DNA of 64,000 nt from positions 247,083,818 through 247,147,817 of the forward strand of contig CM030364.1 in the NCBI GenBank assembly GCA_017893485.1, in the 5' to 3' direction. The translations under genes and the position numbers were made by a program. Below are positions 48,195 to 59,813 of this stretch, in pieces (position 1 is the first letter of the stretch; every line of letters begins with the position of its first letter). This stretch comes from Hemerocallis citrina (lineage: Eukaryota; Streptophyta; Magnoliopsida; Asparagales; Asphodelaceae). Under the pieces are notes generated by a model. It did no database searches. It was given only the letters and a program-made list of their open reading frames with translations, and had not been told where the DNA came from.

Positions 48195-48400
48195 CTTTTA
48201 ATAAGGCCGATGCTTGTAATCCGGCCAATAGCATGTAATAAGGGCTCGCCATATTGAAGCAGCCACTTAGTTTATTTCAATAAAACTTTATGTTTTTTCA
48301 TTGGAAATTATTGCTCTTGCTTCATCTCTACCTCTCCGAGTCATGACTCGCTGAAAGGTGAGTTCGGAGTCCAGCTTCTTCTACATGGCTGCTCCCGCGA
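48195..48400 (+). other. Spacer after gag
   Basis: Non-coding link containing an AT-rich stretch (48270-48310) before the tandem arrays. Nothing else recognised. Confidence 0.5.
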
Positions 48401-48920
48401 CTTACCGAGCTCCTCACTCCGCTCGCCGCCGAAGCGGACCTCTTCCCAACGAGTTCGGAGCTCAAAACTCTCTCCAAGAGTTGCTCCTCAAACTCATCTC
48501 ACAAATGGCTCTCTTCCAGAGCCGAGCTCTTCCCTCCGCTCACCGCTGAAGCGGACCTCTTCTCAACGAGTTCGGAGCTCAAAACTCTCTCCAAGAGTTG
48601 CTCCTCAAACTCATCTCACAAATGGCTCTCTTCCAGAGCCGAGCTCTTCCCTCCGCTCACCGCCGAAGCGGACCTCTTCCCAACGAGTTCGGAGCTCAAA
48701 ACTCTCTCCAAGAGTTGCTCCTCAAACTCATCTCACAAATGGCTCTCTTCCAGAGCCGAGCTCTTCCCTCCGCTCACCGCTGAAGCGGACCTCTTCTCAA
48801 CGAGTTCGGAGCTCAAAACTCTCTCCAAGAGTTGCTCCTCAAACTCATCTCACAAATGGCTCTCTTCCAGAGCCGAGCTCTTCCCTCCGCTCACCGCCGA
48901 AGCGGACCCCTTCCCAACGA
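48401..48920 (+). repeat. 117-bp tandem array, first block
   Basis: GAAGCGGACC begins at 48431, 48548, 48665, 48782 and 48899, an exact 117-bp period. Each unit holds GAGTTCGGAGCTC, CAAGAGTTGCTCCTC, CACAAATGGCTCTCTTCC and GCCGAGCTCTTCC. The period is a multiple of three and frames remain open between sporadic stops. Confidence 0.92.
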
Positions 48921-49370
48921 GTTCGGAGTCCAACACTTGGCTCGATTCCTCTTCAAATAACGTGCTCTTCAGCAGGTTAGAAGTGGTTCGCCATTCGGAA
49001 TTGCTCCCACAACCGTTGACTACCTCTACCGATGGTTCGGAGTCCAACACTTGGCTCGATTCCTCTTCAAATAACGTGCACTTCAGCAGGTTAGAAGTGG
49101 TTCGCCATTCGGAATTGCTCCCACAACCGTTGACTACCTCTACCGATGGTTTGGAGTCCAACACTTGGCTCGATTCTGCTTCAAATAACTTGCTCTTCAG
49201 CAGGTTAGAAGTGGTTCGCCATTCGGAATTGCTCCCACAACCGTTGACTACCTCTACCGATGGTTCGGAGTCCAACACTTGGCTCGATTCTACTTCAAAT
49301 AACTTGCTCTTCAGCAGGTTAGAAGTGGTTCACCATTCGGAATTGCTCCCACAACCGTTGACTCTCTCAC
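48921..49370 (+). repeat. 114-bp tandem array, four copies, shared with the Tat element
   Basis: GTTYGGAGTCCAACACTTGG begins at 48921, 49035, 49149 and 49263. Each unit continues with GTTAGAAGTGGTTCGCC, CATTCGGAATTGCTCCCACA and CCGTTGACTACCTC. The unit is homologous to the array at 2625-2960 of the minus-strand element. Confidence 0.92.
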
Positions 49371-50265
49371 ATAAGCAGCAAGTTCGGAGCTACAGCTCTC
49401 CCCTAGAGTTGCTCCTCACACTTGCCTCACAAATGGCTCTCTTCCAGAGCCGAGCTCTTCACTCCGTTCGCCTCCGAAGCAGACCTCTTCTCCACGAGTT
49501 TGGAGCACAACTCTCTCCTAGAGTTGCTCCTCAAACTCATCTCACAAATGGCTCTCTTCCAGAGCCGAGCTCTTCCCTCCGCTCGCCTCCGAAGCGGACC
49601 TCTTCTCAACGAGCTCGGAGCTCACAGCTCTCTCCTAGAGTTGCTCCTCAAACTCGTCTCACAAATAGCTCTCTTCCAGAGCTGAGCTCTTCGCTCCGCC
49701 CATCCCCGAAGCGGACCTCTTCACAACGAGTTGTGAGCTCAAAACTTTCTCCAAGAGTCCCTCCTCACACTCGTCTCACAAATAGCTCTCTTCCAGAGCT
49801 GAGCTCTTCGCTCCGCTCATCCCCGAAGCGGACCTCTTCTCAACGAGTTCGGAGCTCAAAACTCTCTCCAAGAGTTGCTCCTCACACTCATCTCACAAAT
49901 GGGTCTCTTCCAGAGCCGAGTTCTTCCCTCCGCTCGCCGCCGAAGCGGACCTCTTCTCGACGAGTTTGGAGCACAACTCTCTCCAAGAGTTGCTCCTCAC
50001 ACTCGTCTCACAAATAGCCCTCTTCCAGAGCTGAGCTCTTCGCCCCGCTCATCCCCGAAGCGGACCTCTTCTCAACGAGTTCGGAGCTCAAAACTCTCTC
50101 AAAGAGTTGCTCCTCGAACTCATCTCACAAATGGGTCTCTTCCAGAGCCGAGTTCTTCCCTCCGCTCGCCGCCGAAGCGGACCTCTTCTCGACGAGTTTG
50201 GAGCACAACTCTCTCCTAGAGTTCCTCTTGACACTTGTCTGACAAATGGTTCTCTTCCAGAGCCG
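49371..50265 (+). repeat. 117-bp tandem array, second block
   Basis: GAAGC(A/G)GACC recurs near 49476, 49591, 49708, 49825, 49942, 50057 and 50174 (115-117 bp). Units are variants of those at 48401-48920, in at least two alternating subtypes (TCGCCGCCGAAG and CATCCCCGAAG). The block is separated from the first by the 114-bp array. Confidence 0.9.
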
Positions 50266-50279
50266 AGCTCTTCCCATCC

Positions 50280-50580
50280 GAGCCCAAACATCAAAGAGCC
50301 CGGTCGGCTGCCGAGCAAGTGCCTTTCCGAGCCTGCAAACGGAGAAAACTCACTTTCTCCTCAACATTCGTGCAAGATCTCGATCAGACGGTCCAGATCT
50401 TGCCAGCGTCGCTAAACGACAAGATAGCATTTTCTTGGGAACTGAGCCGTCTCGAGATTCGTGCCATCATCCAACGGCCCAGATCTTGCCAGCGTCGCTA
50501 AACGATAAGATAGTGTTTTCTTGGAAACTGTGCCCGCCTCGAGATCCGCGCTGAGATCCAGTGGCTCAGATCGCTCCACG
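50280..50580 (+). repeat. Dispersed module, first copy
   Basis: A module with CCCGGTCGGCTGCCGAGCAA, CTCACTTTCTCCTCAACATT, and repeated CCAGATCTTGCCAGCGTCG..AACGA(C/T)AAGATAG..TTTTCTTGG. It recurs at 51340-51640 and, shortened, at 52850-53095. Confidence 0.8.
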
Positions 50581-50994
50581 TCGCTCAGTATTCCTAGCCG
50601 AGCGACTAGCGATCCGACCCACTCGCGCCTCTTCTTCGCCCCAAGGGCCTTCCTAGCACACCTTACAAGGGTCTTCCTAGCCCAAGGGTCTTCCAAGCAC
50701 AAGGGTCTTCCTAGCACATCTTCTCCGCCCCTAGAAGTGGAGCTCCTCTTCCAAAATCCCCAAGACCAAAGTACTTATCAACTTCATGAAGACAAGCATC
50801 TTGCGGGGCTATTTTGACCATGAAGGAGGGTGAATCTTCATCCCGCTCCTGAAGAGAAGTTGTAGATCTTCGAACTAGCTTCGAAACGAGGGGTCGCACG
50901 CCCCGATCGGACCTCCGTAGCATCGGGAAAGTGGATCTCAATGCAGCTGCGCCGAATAAGCTCGGAAATCCGAGCCGAGCCACTCGCATGAGGG
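50581..50994 (+). other. Spacer between repeat modules
   Basis: CCTAGCACA/CAAGGGTCTTCC is repeated 3-4 times near 50650-50720. No gene recognised. Confidence 0.5.
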
Positions 50995-51345
50995 AGAAAT
51001 CCGAGCTCTTCCCATCCGAGCTCTTCCCATCCAAGCAAGAATCCGAGCTCTTCCCATCCGAGCTCTTCCCGTCCTGGCAAGAATCCGAGCTCTTCCCATC
51101 CGAGCTCTTCCCGTCCGAGCAAGAATCCGAGCTCTTCCCGTCCTGGCAAGAATCCGAGCTCTTCCCATCCGACCTCTTCCCGTCCTGGCAAGAATCCGAG
51201 CTCTTCCCATCCGAGCTCTTCCCGTCCGAGCAAGAATCCGAGCTCTTCCCGTCCTGGCAAGAATCCGAGCTCTTCCCATCCAAGCTCTTCCCATCCGAGC
51301 TCTTCCCGTCCGAGCAAGAATCCGAGCTCTTCCCATCTGAGCCCC
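50995..51345 (+). repeat. CCGAGCTCTTCCC minisatellite
   Basis: Units of about 15 bp (ATCCGAGCTCTTCCC) alternate with CAAGAATCC spacers carrying GTCCTGG or GTCCGAG variants. In one frame it reads repeated SELFPSELFPSWQE. The core GCCGAGCTCTTCCC also lies inside every 117-bp unit. Confidence 0.9.
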
Positions 51346-51640
51346 AACATCAAAGAGCCCGGTCGGCTGCCGAGCAAGTGCCTTTCCGAGCCTGCAAACA
51401 GAGAAAACTCACTTTCTCCTCAACATTCATGTAAGATCTCAATCAGACGGCTCAGATCGTGCCAGCACCACTACACGACAAGATAGCGTTTTCTTGGGAA
51501 TTGAGCCGTCTCGAGATTCGTGCCAGCATCCAACGGCCCAGATCTTGCCAGCGTCGTAAAACGACAAGATAGCGTTTTCTTGGGAATTGAGCCCGTCTCG
51601 AGATTCGTGCCACCATTCAACGGCCCAGATCAAGCCACGC
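51340..51640 (+). repeat. Dispersed module, second copy
   Basis: It repeats the 50280-50580 module in the same orientation, with point changes (for example ACATTCATG for ACATTCGTG) and a further copy of the AACGACAAGATAGCG segment. Confidence 0.8.
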
Positions 51641-52659
51641 AGCTCGGATCTACCATCCGAGCTACTGCCCTACCGAGCTGCAAAATGGCCAAAAATTCGC
51701 CTCAAAATCCGTGCTCGGATTCGCCGAACAAGACCCAAAACAAAAAAACAAAAAAAAATGGGCGCAATGGGCCGGGTTCGGACCCGTTAAGGGGATCCGA
51801 CCCGAACCCCTTCCCATCTCCCTCCTTCTCCAAAATGCTGGAGCCAAAACCAAAATATAAACCAGCACATGCTTCGAACCCAACTCCGAGCTCCGCTGCA
51901 CACACCTTCGCGCGAGCTCGACCTCACGGTAACCGACCTCCTCCACGGCGCGAGCTTCGCTCAGAGCCTAGCTCTGTTGAGCTCCTACCTCGAGCGAGCT
52001 CCACCGTGGCCAACTGCCGTCGACCTTCAATGCCATGGCTCAAGCTCCCCTACGCAAGCTCCATGGCCGAGCCCTTCAGTTCTCCACTTCATCACGAGCT
52101 CCCATCACGACTCGTCGCCGACCACCGTGCCGAGCTCCGAGCTCCCTCGAGTGAGCTCTCGTCGACGAACTCCTCCTTCGACGAGCTCCCTCGCCATGAC
52201 AGTGACGAACTCCTCCTTCGGCGAGCAAAGCTCCAACTCCTTGCCGGGCTCCATGGACGAGCTCAGCCCTCAACCGCGTCGACCTTCTTCTTCGGCGAAC
52301 TCAGCTCCGAACTCACCAACTTCCACTTCGTCGAAGCTCAAGAAGAGAACCCAACTCTTCTCCGAGCTCTCGTCGTGCCAAGCTCCACCTCCCGTCGAGC
52401 ACGCCTCCCACCACCACGGCCGAGCTCACACTTCGGAGCCCCGAGTTCCGAGCACGCCCTTCGCCGAACCCATTGTTCCCGAGCTCTCTCTCACTCGCTC
52501 CGAGCTGCACCACCGAGCTCCACTGCCAAAGACGAAGCCCCACCATTGTTGAACTTCCCCACCGACGAGGTGGATCTCACCTCATGCTCTCGTCGAGCTC
52601 CAAGGTCGGAGCCTTCGCCAACTACAGAGCTCTCCCACCGAGCTCATCACCTTCACTGA
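51520..52659 (+). CDS. 379-codon open frame, Ser/Pro/Arg-rich, doubtful gene
   Basis: The frame is open from 51520 to 52659 with an ATG at its start. The composition is Ser, Pro, Arg, Leu, Ala and Glu-rich and it includes many GAGCTC words. Two other frames are also open for 200 or more codons here (51869-52552), which points to base composition rather than selection. It lies in the position of pol in the gag-only element. No domain or known protein is recognised, and the first 120 bp overlap a repeat module. It may be a chance frame. Confidence 0.2.
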   Translation: MPASNGPDLASVVKRQDSVFLGIEPVSRFVPPFNGPDQATQLGSTIRATALPSCKMAKNSPQNPCSDSPNKTQNKKTKKNGRNGPGSDPLRGSDPNPFPSPSFSKMLEPKPKYKPAHASNPTPSSAAHTFARARPHGNRPPPRRELRSEPSSVELLPRASSTVANCRRPSMPWLKLPYASSMAEPFSSPLHHELPSRLVADHRAELRAPSSELSSTNSSFDELPRHDSDELLLRRAKLQLLAGLHGRAQPSTASTFFFGELSSELTNFHFVEAQEENPTLLRALVVPSSTSRRARLPPPRPSSHFGAPSSEHALRRTHCSRALSHSLRAAPPSSTAKDEAPPLLNFPTDEVDLTSCSRRAPRSEPSPTTELSHRAHHLH

Positions 52660-52684
52660 AGCACTCGACGAAGCTCCCCCCTTC

Positions 52685-53530
52685 GAGCTCCGCGGAAGGT
52701 CTCGACAAAAAAAAAAAAAAAGAGAAGAGAAAGAACAGCGGAAGCAGAGCGCAAGAAGAAGAAGAAGAAAGAAAAAGAAAAAATATATATATACATGCCA
52801 CGTGGCGAAGCCACGTGGCCTTAAATCCGAAGCCGAGCAAAATTGGGCGAGTAGCTCGGTCGGCTGCCGAGCAACCCCCTATCCGAGCCGGAGAAAAAAT
52901 CAGCCGAACAACAGCAGCCGTTGGATCTTCCAGAAATCCGCGTTTCTGGTGATGAACGGTCCAGATCGCGCCACGTGCGCTAAACGACAAGATAGCGTTT
53001 TTTTGGGAAACGCGCATCCTCGAGATCCGTGCCGGGATCTGACGGCACAGATCGCGCCACGTGTCCCAGGATCCGACGGTGCAGATCGCGCCACATGTCA
53101 GGTATTATTTAAATTTATTTATTTATTTATTTAATTGTTTTTTTATTTAAAAAATCCGAAAAAATATTTAAAAAATCGGAAAAAATTAAATAAAAATTCT
53201 AAAAATAATTATAAATTCAGAAAAATTATTTTAAATTCTGAAAAATATAATTATTTAATTAGAATAATTATTTATTATTTTCGATAATTAATTATTTAAT
53301 TCGGAAAATGAATAAAAAATTCAAAAAATTGAGAAAAAATTCAGAAAAATCTGGAAAAATCACCAAAAATCCAAAAAATTTTGAGAATATTTTTGGGTAT
53401 TTTACAAGCCCAGATTGACACCGTTACACCCCGAGCAAGATCCAAAACTCCCTTAAAGAACACCGATAAAATCCCGTACGTCATTATAACAGTAAAACTA
53501 CTCCTCAAAGACTGAAAAACTCAGTCTCTA
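52685..53530 (+). other. 3' non-coding end of the gag-only element
   Basis: An A14 run (52706 area), an AAGAAGAAGAAG stretch, CCACGTGGCGAAGCCACGTGG (inverted, 52799-52819), a shortened dispersed module (52850-53095), then AT-rich sequence with AAAAATCC/GAAAAAT words (53100-53400). No gene. Confidence 0.6.
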
Positions 53531-54162
53531 GAAGTGGGGGCTCGTGATATGGCTAAAAATAGGATTAAATCGGGACCGTTCACATCGGAGACGAATCTTA
53601 AAGCTCAGGGGTAAAACGGTAATTTCACCTACTAACGGGTCTGAAGCGGGTACTGGGTCTCCTCACAGATCCAACAACCCGCGAACGGATCCATCTCAAC
53701 TGGGTACGGGTCCCGACCCGATACAAACCCAGACCAGCAAGAGGAGATCAGGGTCACTGATTTGACTAAATCAACGGGCCTGATTTGCAGTTATCCTCTC
53801 ACCGGGAATTAAGGGATTACATTCCTAATCTGATTACGAGGATTTTACGCCTTATCAGATCACAGGAATCACATTCCTAATTTGATCCCAACGGCGACTA
53901 TAAATACCCCCCACCTACCACTGTTACAGGTTAATCACTTTTTTACCTGCTTAAGCTCTTTTTTAATCTCTTCTGGTTACTGACAAGAGCGTCGGAGGGT
54001 GCGTCGCCGGGATCAACCCCGGTGTTTCGCACTTCCCTTGCAGGTGCACGGCGGGAGCTCAACCGCGCAACTCAGACGAACAGGTTCGGATCTGCTATTC
54101 AGGTTTTTCCACGAACCCACAAATTCTATCTGTTTACCCCCACACCAGAATTAGCGGTAACA
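53531..54162 (+). repeat. Polypurine tract and 3' LTR of the gag-only element
   Basis: The tract GAAGTGGGGGCTCG (53531-53544) abuts the LTR at 53545-54162. The LTR is 618 bp, like the 5' LTR, with TATAAATA at 53899-53906. CTCAT follows at 54163-54167. Confidence 0.93.
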
Positions 54163-56749
54163 CTCATGAATAATAATTCTTGAAATGAAGTAATATAAAA
54201 TATCCAAGTACAATAATTCAACGTCTGGAAACAAATAATAAAATCTGGGACATAATCCTAATACAATAATAATCCAGTCACAAATAAATGATAAGTCTCA
54301 ATACAATAGTTCAATAAAATAACATTCAATTATAAAGCAGTAGTTCTTTAGAAAGTTTGCTCTCCAATTCCAGCAGGCAATTCTCCTTTATTACCTGTGA
54401 ACACTTCATCTAAAAGGAGAAGAAAAATTGTTCTTAGAGCAAGTGATGGAAAGCAAGTAGAGAAATCAATGAACAATTGAATAACGGTATAACAATGATT
54501 TCAATGGATCAATAGGAATCAATAATATGGGACAATAGCAATAATCAATATCATGGAAATCGATGCAATGGCTATAAATAATAATTCAATATTTAATAAC
54601 GATATTCAATGATCAATATCAATAACACTTAGCCAATATTCGATATCAATAGGAACAATGATGTAGTGTCAATCCTTAAGTCTATTAATCATTTTAATCC
54701 TAACTAATGTAGCACTTCATGTGTCCCATTCATTTACCACATGGTTGCTACATACAAACAAGTTACGTTTAGACTTAGTGGTGGATTTTATAGTTCATGT
54801 ACTCGGCAACAATATTCAATAATGACCAATAATTCAATGACCGATGACCGAATCAATTGAGATACTGTAATCAGTAATCTACAATTAACTGATGATCGAT
54901 ATGACTGATAGACCAACTGATAGGGAAACACGGGCCCCTCCTTCAAGTACATTCCTTATATTGTCCACTACTGAAGTCAACCCTTAAACCCCGGCTTGTT
55001 AATTATTTTATTAATGCAACAATATAATATGCAATTTGAAACATGAGATGAACAATAGTATTAATAGGAGAGCAATAGAACGATAACTTAGATAGGATAA
55101 TTAGAATGATGACAATGGAACATTAGGATCATGCAATACAACATACACACTTTAACTCATGCAATACTACGATATAGAATAATTAATCTATTAAAATCTG
55201 GAATATAAAATTCTGGATAGCAAGAGTAGTTTGTACAAAAATGTAATTTTCCGCTGTTTCAGAACTCGAAAACTGAAACCGTCAGAAATTCTAGAAACTA
55301 GACTTCCACACGGTTCCAACTCATATTTAAAGTTCAAAATCCGACAACAGTAGCTAGGTCAAACATATTGTTCTTTACAGATTTCATATTCAGACAGAAA
55401 TTCGACATTTAATTGTTATATTTTTAGATATAGCAAAAACTCGAAATAAAATTCATAAAAAATATTTTCTAGACTCCTAAACATGTTAAGTAACAATCTG
55501 GAAATTTTCAGAGCAATATTTTATCATTTGACCAGCCTTTTAACCTTTTAAACATCAACAATACAAGAATCTGGAAATCTGGAAATAAAAACACAGTTGT
55601 ACTAAAATGGGCATAACTTTTTCTACACAACTCGGAATTCAAAAATTCAAGATGTTCTGGAAACTAGAAAGATAAGGCTACAACTCTTATTCATAAAGTA
55701 ATTTATTTTAAGATCATTTACTGGGTCTAAAATAACAAACAAAATACAGCCAGCAAGCAAGATACAGGTTTTAGGGTATTTTTCATGAAATAATTTAATT
55801 AAACATGATGGGTATCAATTCTATAGTCAATAAATTCATAATCAGCATGATGGGTATAAAAACATGATAAATAAAATTAAGAACACACACATACACTAAT
55901 TTAATATCAATCAAACAACAATCGATCAATCAAATATACAACCTAGCAATTCTTTCTACAATAATTAATCGTGTTATGAGATGCATAAAATTTTTCTATC
56001 ATCAATACTAAATAATGTATGCAAGATTCAATATTTTTAGAGTCAAAGTGACATGATGTCAAGAATATTGAGGTTAGCTCGTGTAAACCCACAATAGACC
56101 CAACGATGGAGGTGAACAATGTATAAATACGATAACAAAGGGATCTACTTGTAAGAGTTTCAACAAAACTTAAATTTGATACAATTAACAATTCAAGAGG
56201 ACAGTGACTTGCCTTAAAGACAATTACATCTGAAATATTAGAATAACGGGATGAGAATCCTGACGACAACGATCACGAACAAAGCAGATCCTAATGCTGA
56301 TCCGATGCTGAAACAATGATCCGATATGATCAAGACGATCACGGCGACAATCAAAGATCAAGAAGATCAACGACCAAGATCCATGGTGGATGATCAAGAT
56401 CAATGGTGATCGACGGCCGAGATCAAAAAATCAAAGATCACAACAGCAAACAGCCAATTGCGATCCTTCCAAACAAAACAGCAAACAACATTACTAGCAG
56501 CAGACAGCAGCGAGTCGCAGTTGCATCTCGCTCGACTTTGAAGATGGCTGACGATAACTGGCTTGCGGTGGTCGGGACTCCGGTGACAGGCTGGCGGTGC
56601 ACTGCGATGGCGCTCAGGGGATAAGAAGTCGACGGAGAATAGGGGGCTACGGGAGCGGCGCTCTGTTTCGAGGAGGAAAACAGGGGAAGGAGAAGGTGGC
56701 AGTTGCGGTCGAGAGGTGGGTTCAGAGGTTGATGGCGAGATCATGGAGG

Positions 56750-57649
56750 CAGGGCCGGTCCTGAGGAATTTGAGGCCCTTGGCAAAAAAAAATGGGCCCT
56801 TTATACACACGCATGTATTTTTATATATATTAATAAATTATAATATAACGGCGGGGGACATAAAAACAATACCCAGAAAAATAAAGATTACCTTTGTTTT
56901 GCTTTATGACACCAAATACTCTATATTTTTATTAAGCATAGTGACAGCAACTCTTGCACCTGCAAAAATAAAAAAAAATAAAAATAAAAAAAAATAAAAA
57001 ATTCACATCTCATCTAAAATATAAGGCCAGGGCCCAAGAATCAAGCTTATCATATAAATAAGCTTCAAATTTCAGTTGGTCACTAAGCTTGCCTAATAAT
57101 CAATCAACAATGCTATTGTTTGAGTGATTTCTACTTCAGTACCTCCTAAACCCACAAAAGAGATTCTCAATTCTATTAATTAAAAAAAACAACATGAGAG
57201 GGCTGAACTACCAGAGTAGTGCTAAGAAGACCAACAACTCCTGCAGTCCTGCTAAGAAGACCAACAACTCCAACTACGCCTCTGATACCCGAGACACCAT
57301 GACTACAACTCCAACTACAACTCCTGCTAAGAAAAAAACTCTGTAAAAGAAACAAATGAAAATTCTCAACTGACAATTTGAAGAAGATCTGAAGATGCCG
57401 GAAGGGGGGAGAGAGAGTGAGTGAAAGAGAGTGAGAATTTGAAGAAGATGAAGAGGCTAGACAAAAAAAATTGAAGTTGAAGTGACACTGAAAGAGAGAG
57501 AGATTTTACTAAATTGGGCTATCCCCTAAAAATTAATTACAAACTCATTAATTCATTATATTAATTATAAGACCATTAATCTATTATATTTTAAAAAAAT
57601 TAGGCCCCTCCCCTGAAGTGGGCCCTGGGCGGTCGCCCAGCTGGCCCTA
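56750..57649. mobile_element. Non-autonomous hAT-type element (900 bp)
   Basis: Ends CAGGGCCGGT and ...GCTGGCCCTA form an 8-of-10 inverted repeat. The flanks CATGGAGG (56742-56749) and GATGGAGG (57650-57657) are an 8-bp duplication with one mismatch. Subterminal GGCCCTTGG/GGGCCC words are typical of this group. The interior is AT-rich with A-runs (56780-57000) and a (CAACTCC)-like stretch; no transposase. Confidence 0.72.
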
Positions 57650-58236
57650 GATGGAGGGGTTCTGAGGTTAGGGTAGTGGCGGCTGGGGTGTTTAGGGTTA
57701 GGTAGGGTAGGGTTTTAGAATAGTATATATAGGGAATTATTGGGATATTGGGTTTCGAGTAGGATCCAATAAGGAAGAGGGCTATAGGATTCTGGGTTTA
57801 AATCCATTAGTGGAAAGAATAACCAAACAAAAATATGATTATATAACAAAATATAATTTGTATTACAATAGAGAAATTTATTTGAAGTAACTGAAAATAC
57901 ATACAATTAATAAATATAAATGGATATTTAATAACCAATCAAAAGTAATAATAATACTAACAATAGCAATAATAATGATATGTATCAAATTAGGATTTGA
58001 GATTAACAATTTATAAAAATCCGAATAGTAATAATATAAAATGTAAATAGTCAATCAATTAGAAATAAAAAATAAAGTTAAAATATACTATTATTCGAAA
58101 TAAATCTAATTTTCAATTAGAAAAGATTTTAATAGAAAATCCAAAACGTATTTAATACAAAATAAATTTATAAATAATCGAAATACAGAAAATATTCAGA
58201 AATTATGTATTTACGGGAACGGATGTTACTAGTTCC

Positions 58237-59160
58237 ATGCATGCCTCACAGCTATATACTCCACATGTGAGCCCAGAACTTATCAGGAAGCTATTCAATA
58301 TCCCCAGTGGCGGGAGGTTATTGAAGAGGAGTTCCACACATTTGATCAGACTAACACTTGGGATGTTGTTCTACGACCAGCGGGCGTCGAGCCTGTTAGT
58401 TGCAAGTGGATTTTCAAGGTCAAATATCGACTTGATGACTCCATTGAGCAACACAAGGCTCGTCTAGTCGCCAGAGGATTTACTCAGGAACATGACATTG
58501 ATTATGATAAGACTTTTGCTCCAGTTGCACAGATGACTACAATTCGCATTATCCTTTCCGTTGCTGCCATCTGTCAATGACCGTTATATCAGATGGATGT
58601 GAAGAATGTTTTCTTCATAGTACCTTATCTGAAATTGTTTACATGCAGCCTGCTCTTGGCCTCACCACACCTCCTCGTCATGTTTGTCATCACCGCCGAA
58701 CTATATATGATTTGAAACAGGCTCCTCGAGCCTGTTTGAGTGCTTTCGCTGTGTCATCACACAGACAAGTTTCCGTCAGAGTTCATAAAATCACTCTATG
58801 TTTATACGGTCATCACCACAGGGGAGAGTACTTCTACTGCTGTATGTTGATGATATGATTATTACTAGAGATGACACCGCAGACATTGCAACCACTCAGA
58901 GATACCTTCGCCGGTAGTTTCATATAAAGGATCTTAGCAGACTACTCTATTTTCTGGGTGTAGAGATTGCACAGGGCTCTCGAGGGATATTCATTTCTTA
59001 GCAGGAATACACATAAGACATTATTTTTACTGCAGGTCTTTCTGACAGTCGATCAACCGATAATCTCTTAGAGCTTCATGTGAAGCTTCGTTCCCCAAAT
59101 GATGAGCTCCTTCTCGATCCCATTAGATACATACAGATTGTGAACAACTTGTCTATTTAT
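58237..59160 (+). pseudogene. Copia reverse transcriptase remnant
   Basis: Frames contain CKWIFKVKYRLDDSIEQHKARL, ARGFTQEHDIDYDKTFAPVA, MDVKNVFFH, and YDLKQAPRA from about 58410 to 58735. The palm motif YVDDMIITRDD is readable near 58845. Stops and frameshifts break the gene (for example TGA near 58578, TGA near 58856). It continues the pol interrupted at about 33724. Confidence 0.9.
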
Positions 59161-59768
59161 GCATGACCATACCCGTTATTGCTCATGCAGTCAGTATTGT
59201 CATCCTGTTTGTTTCAGTTAATCGATTAGTTCACTTTAGTGCTCTTCTTCGGATCCTCAGATATCTTCGAGACATTATCACTCGCTCATTATTCATGTCT
59301 TCTACATCTAGACTGGAACTTAGTGCATATTCTAATTCAGATTGGGCAGAGAATCCTACTACCAGACGGTCTACCACATATTTCTGTCTATTTCTTGGTA
59401 ATTTGCTGATCTCATGGCGAAGCAAGAAATATACATTCGTTGCATGTTTTTCCACAGAAGCCGAGTATAGAGCGATGAATGCTACCGCTAAAGAGATTGT
59501 TCATGTTCGGTGGCAATTATCAGATATGAATGTCACTCTTACAGGAGCTACTCCTCTTCACTGTGATAACCTGAATGTCTTGCATATTGCAGACAACTCG
59601 GTCTTTCATGAGTGGATAAAGCATTACCACTATGTAAGTGAGTGTTTTGAGGCAAAGACCACATTACTTCTTTCTGTGACATCTTCACAGCAGACAACAA
59701 ACTTTTTAACGAAATCTCACACTGTACAAAGGTTTCAATACTTGGTGTCCAGAGGTTTCGATACTTGA
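59161..59768 (+). pseudogene. Copia RNase H remnant
   Basis: An open stretch of about 200 codons with YSNSDWAENPTTRRSTT, ISWRSKKYTFVACFSTEAEY and HCDNLNVLHIADN matches copia RNase H, ending at the TGA near 59766. The first acidic residue (DSDWA context) has changed to Asn-Ser-Asp. Downstream, GTTCAAGAAAGGG (59801-59813) is the purine tract. Confidence 0.9.
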
Positions 59769-59813
59769 TGGACAAACTCACACTTCTAGATCCACCGTGA
59801 GTTCAAGAAAGGG

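Larger units (their letters stand above)
33809..54162 (+). mobile_element. Gag-only Tat-like element (TR-GAG type), interrupted
   Basis: Two 618-bp LTRs, a primer site, a gag frame, a purine tract and a perfect TSD (CTCAT at 33804-33808 and 54163-54167) define it. Without the inserted 11.8-kb element it is about 8.5 kb. No protease, RT, RNase H or integrase is present; the space after gag (48195-53530) is filled with tandem repeats and GAGCTC-rich sequence. Gag-only elements with LTRs are known in plants as TR-GAGs. Kinship with the minus-strand element at 1-9541 is shown by gag, primer site, LTR start and the 114-bp repeats. Confidence 0.93.
33725..58229 (-). mobile_element. Probable solo LTR of a chromovirus-type gypsy element, antisense, itself interrupted
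   Basis: The pieces 33725-33808 and 54168-58229 together form a non-copia insertion of about 3.2 kb once the hAT element is removed. On the minus strand it would begin GTAACATCCGTTCCCG (58228 leftward) and end near GGGTGACGTTAGTCA (33725), resembling chromovirus (Tekay-like) LTR termini. The middle (about 55200-55800) has the long AT-rich text with GTTATGCCCATTTTAG seen in such LTRs. No gag-pol is present. Ends are mutated and I found no target duplication, so exact limits and class are uncertain. Confidence 0.45.

Noticed and set aside
48962..50017. 351-codon open frame as a protein gene
   Set aside because: It simply reads through the 114/117-bp arrays, and similar frames exist in other registers.
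48401..50265. CRISPR array, because of regular repeats
   Set aside because: Units are contiguous 114-117-bp tandem repeats without unique spacers, in a plant retroelement.
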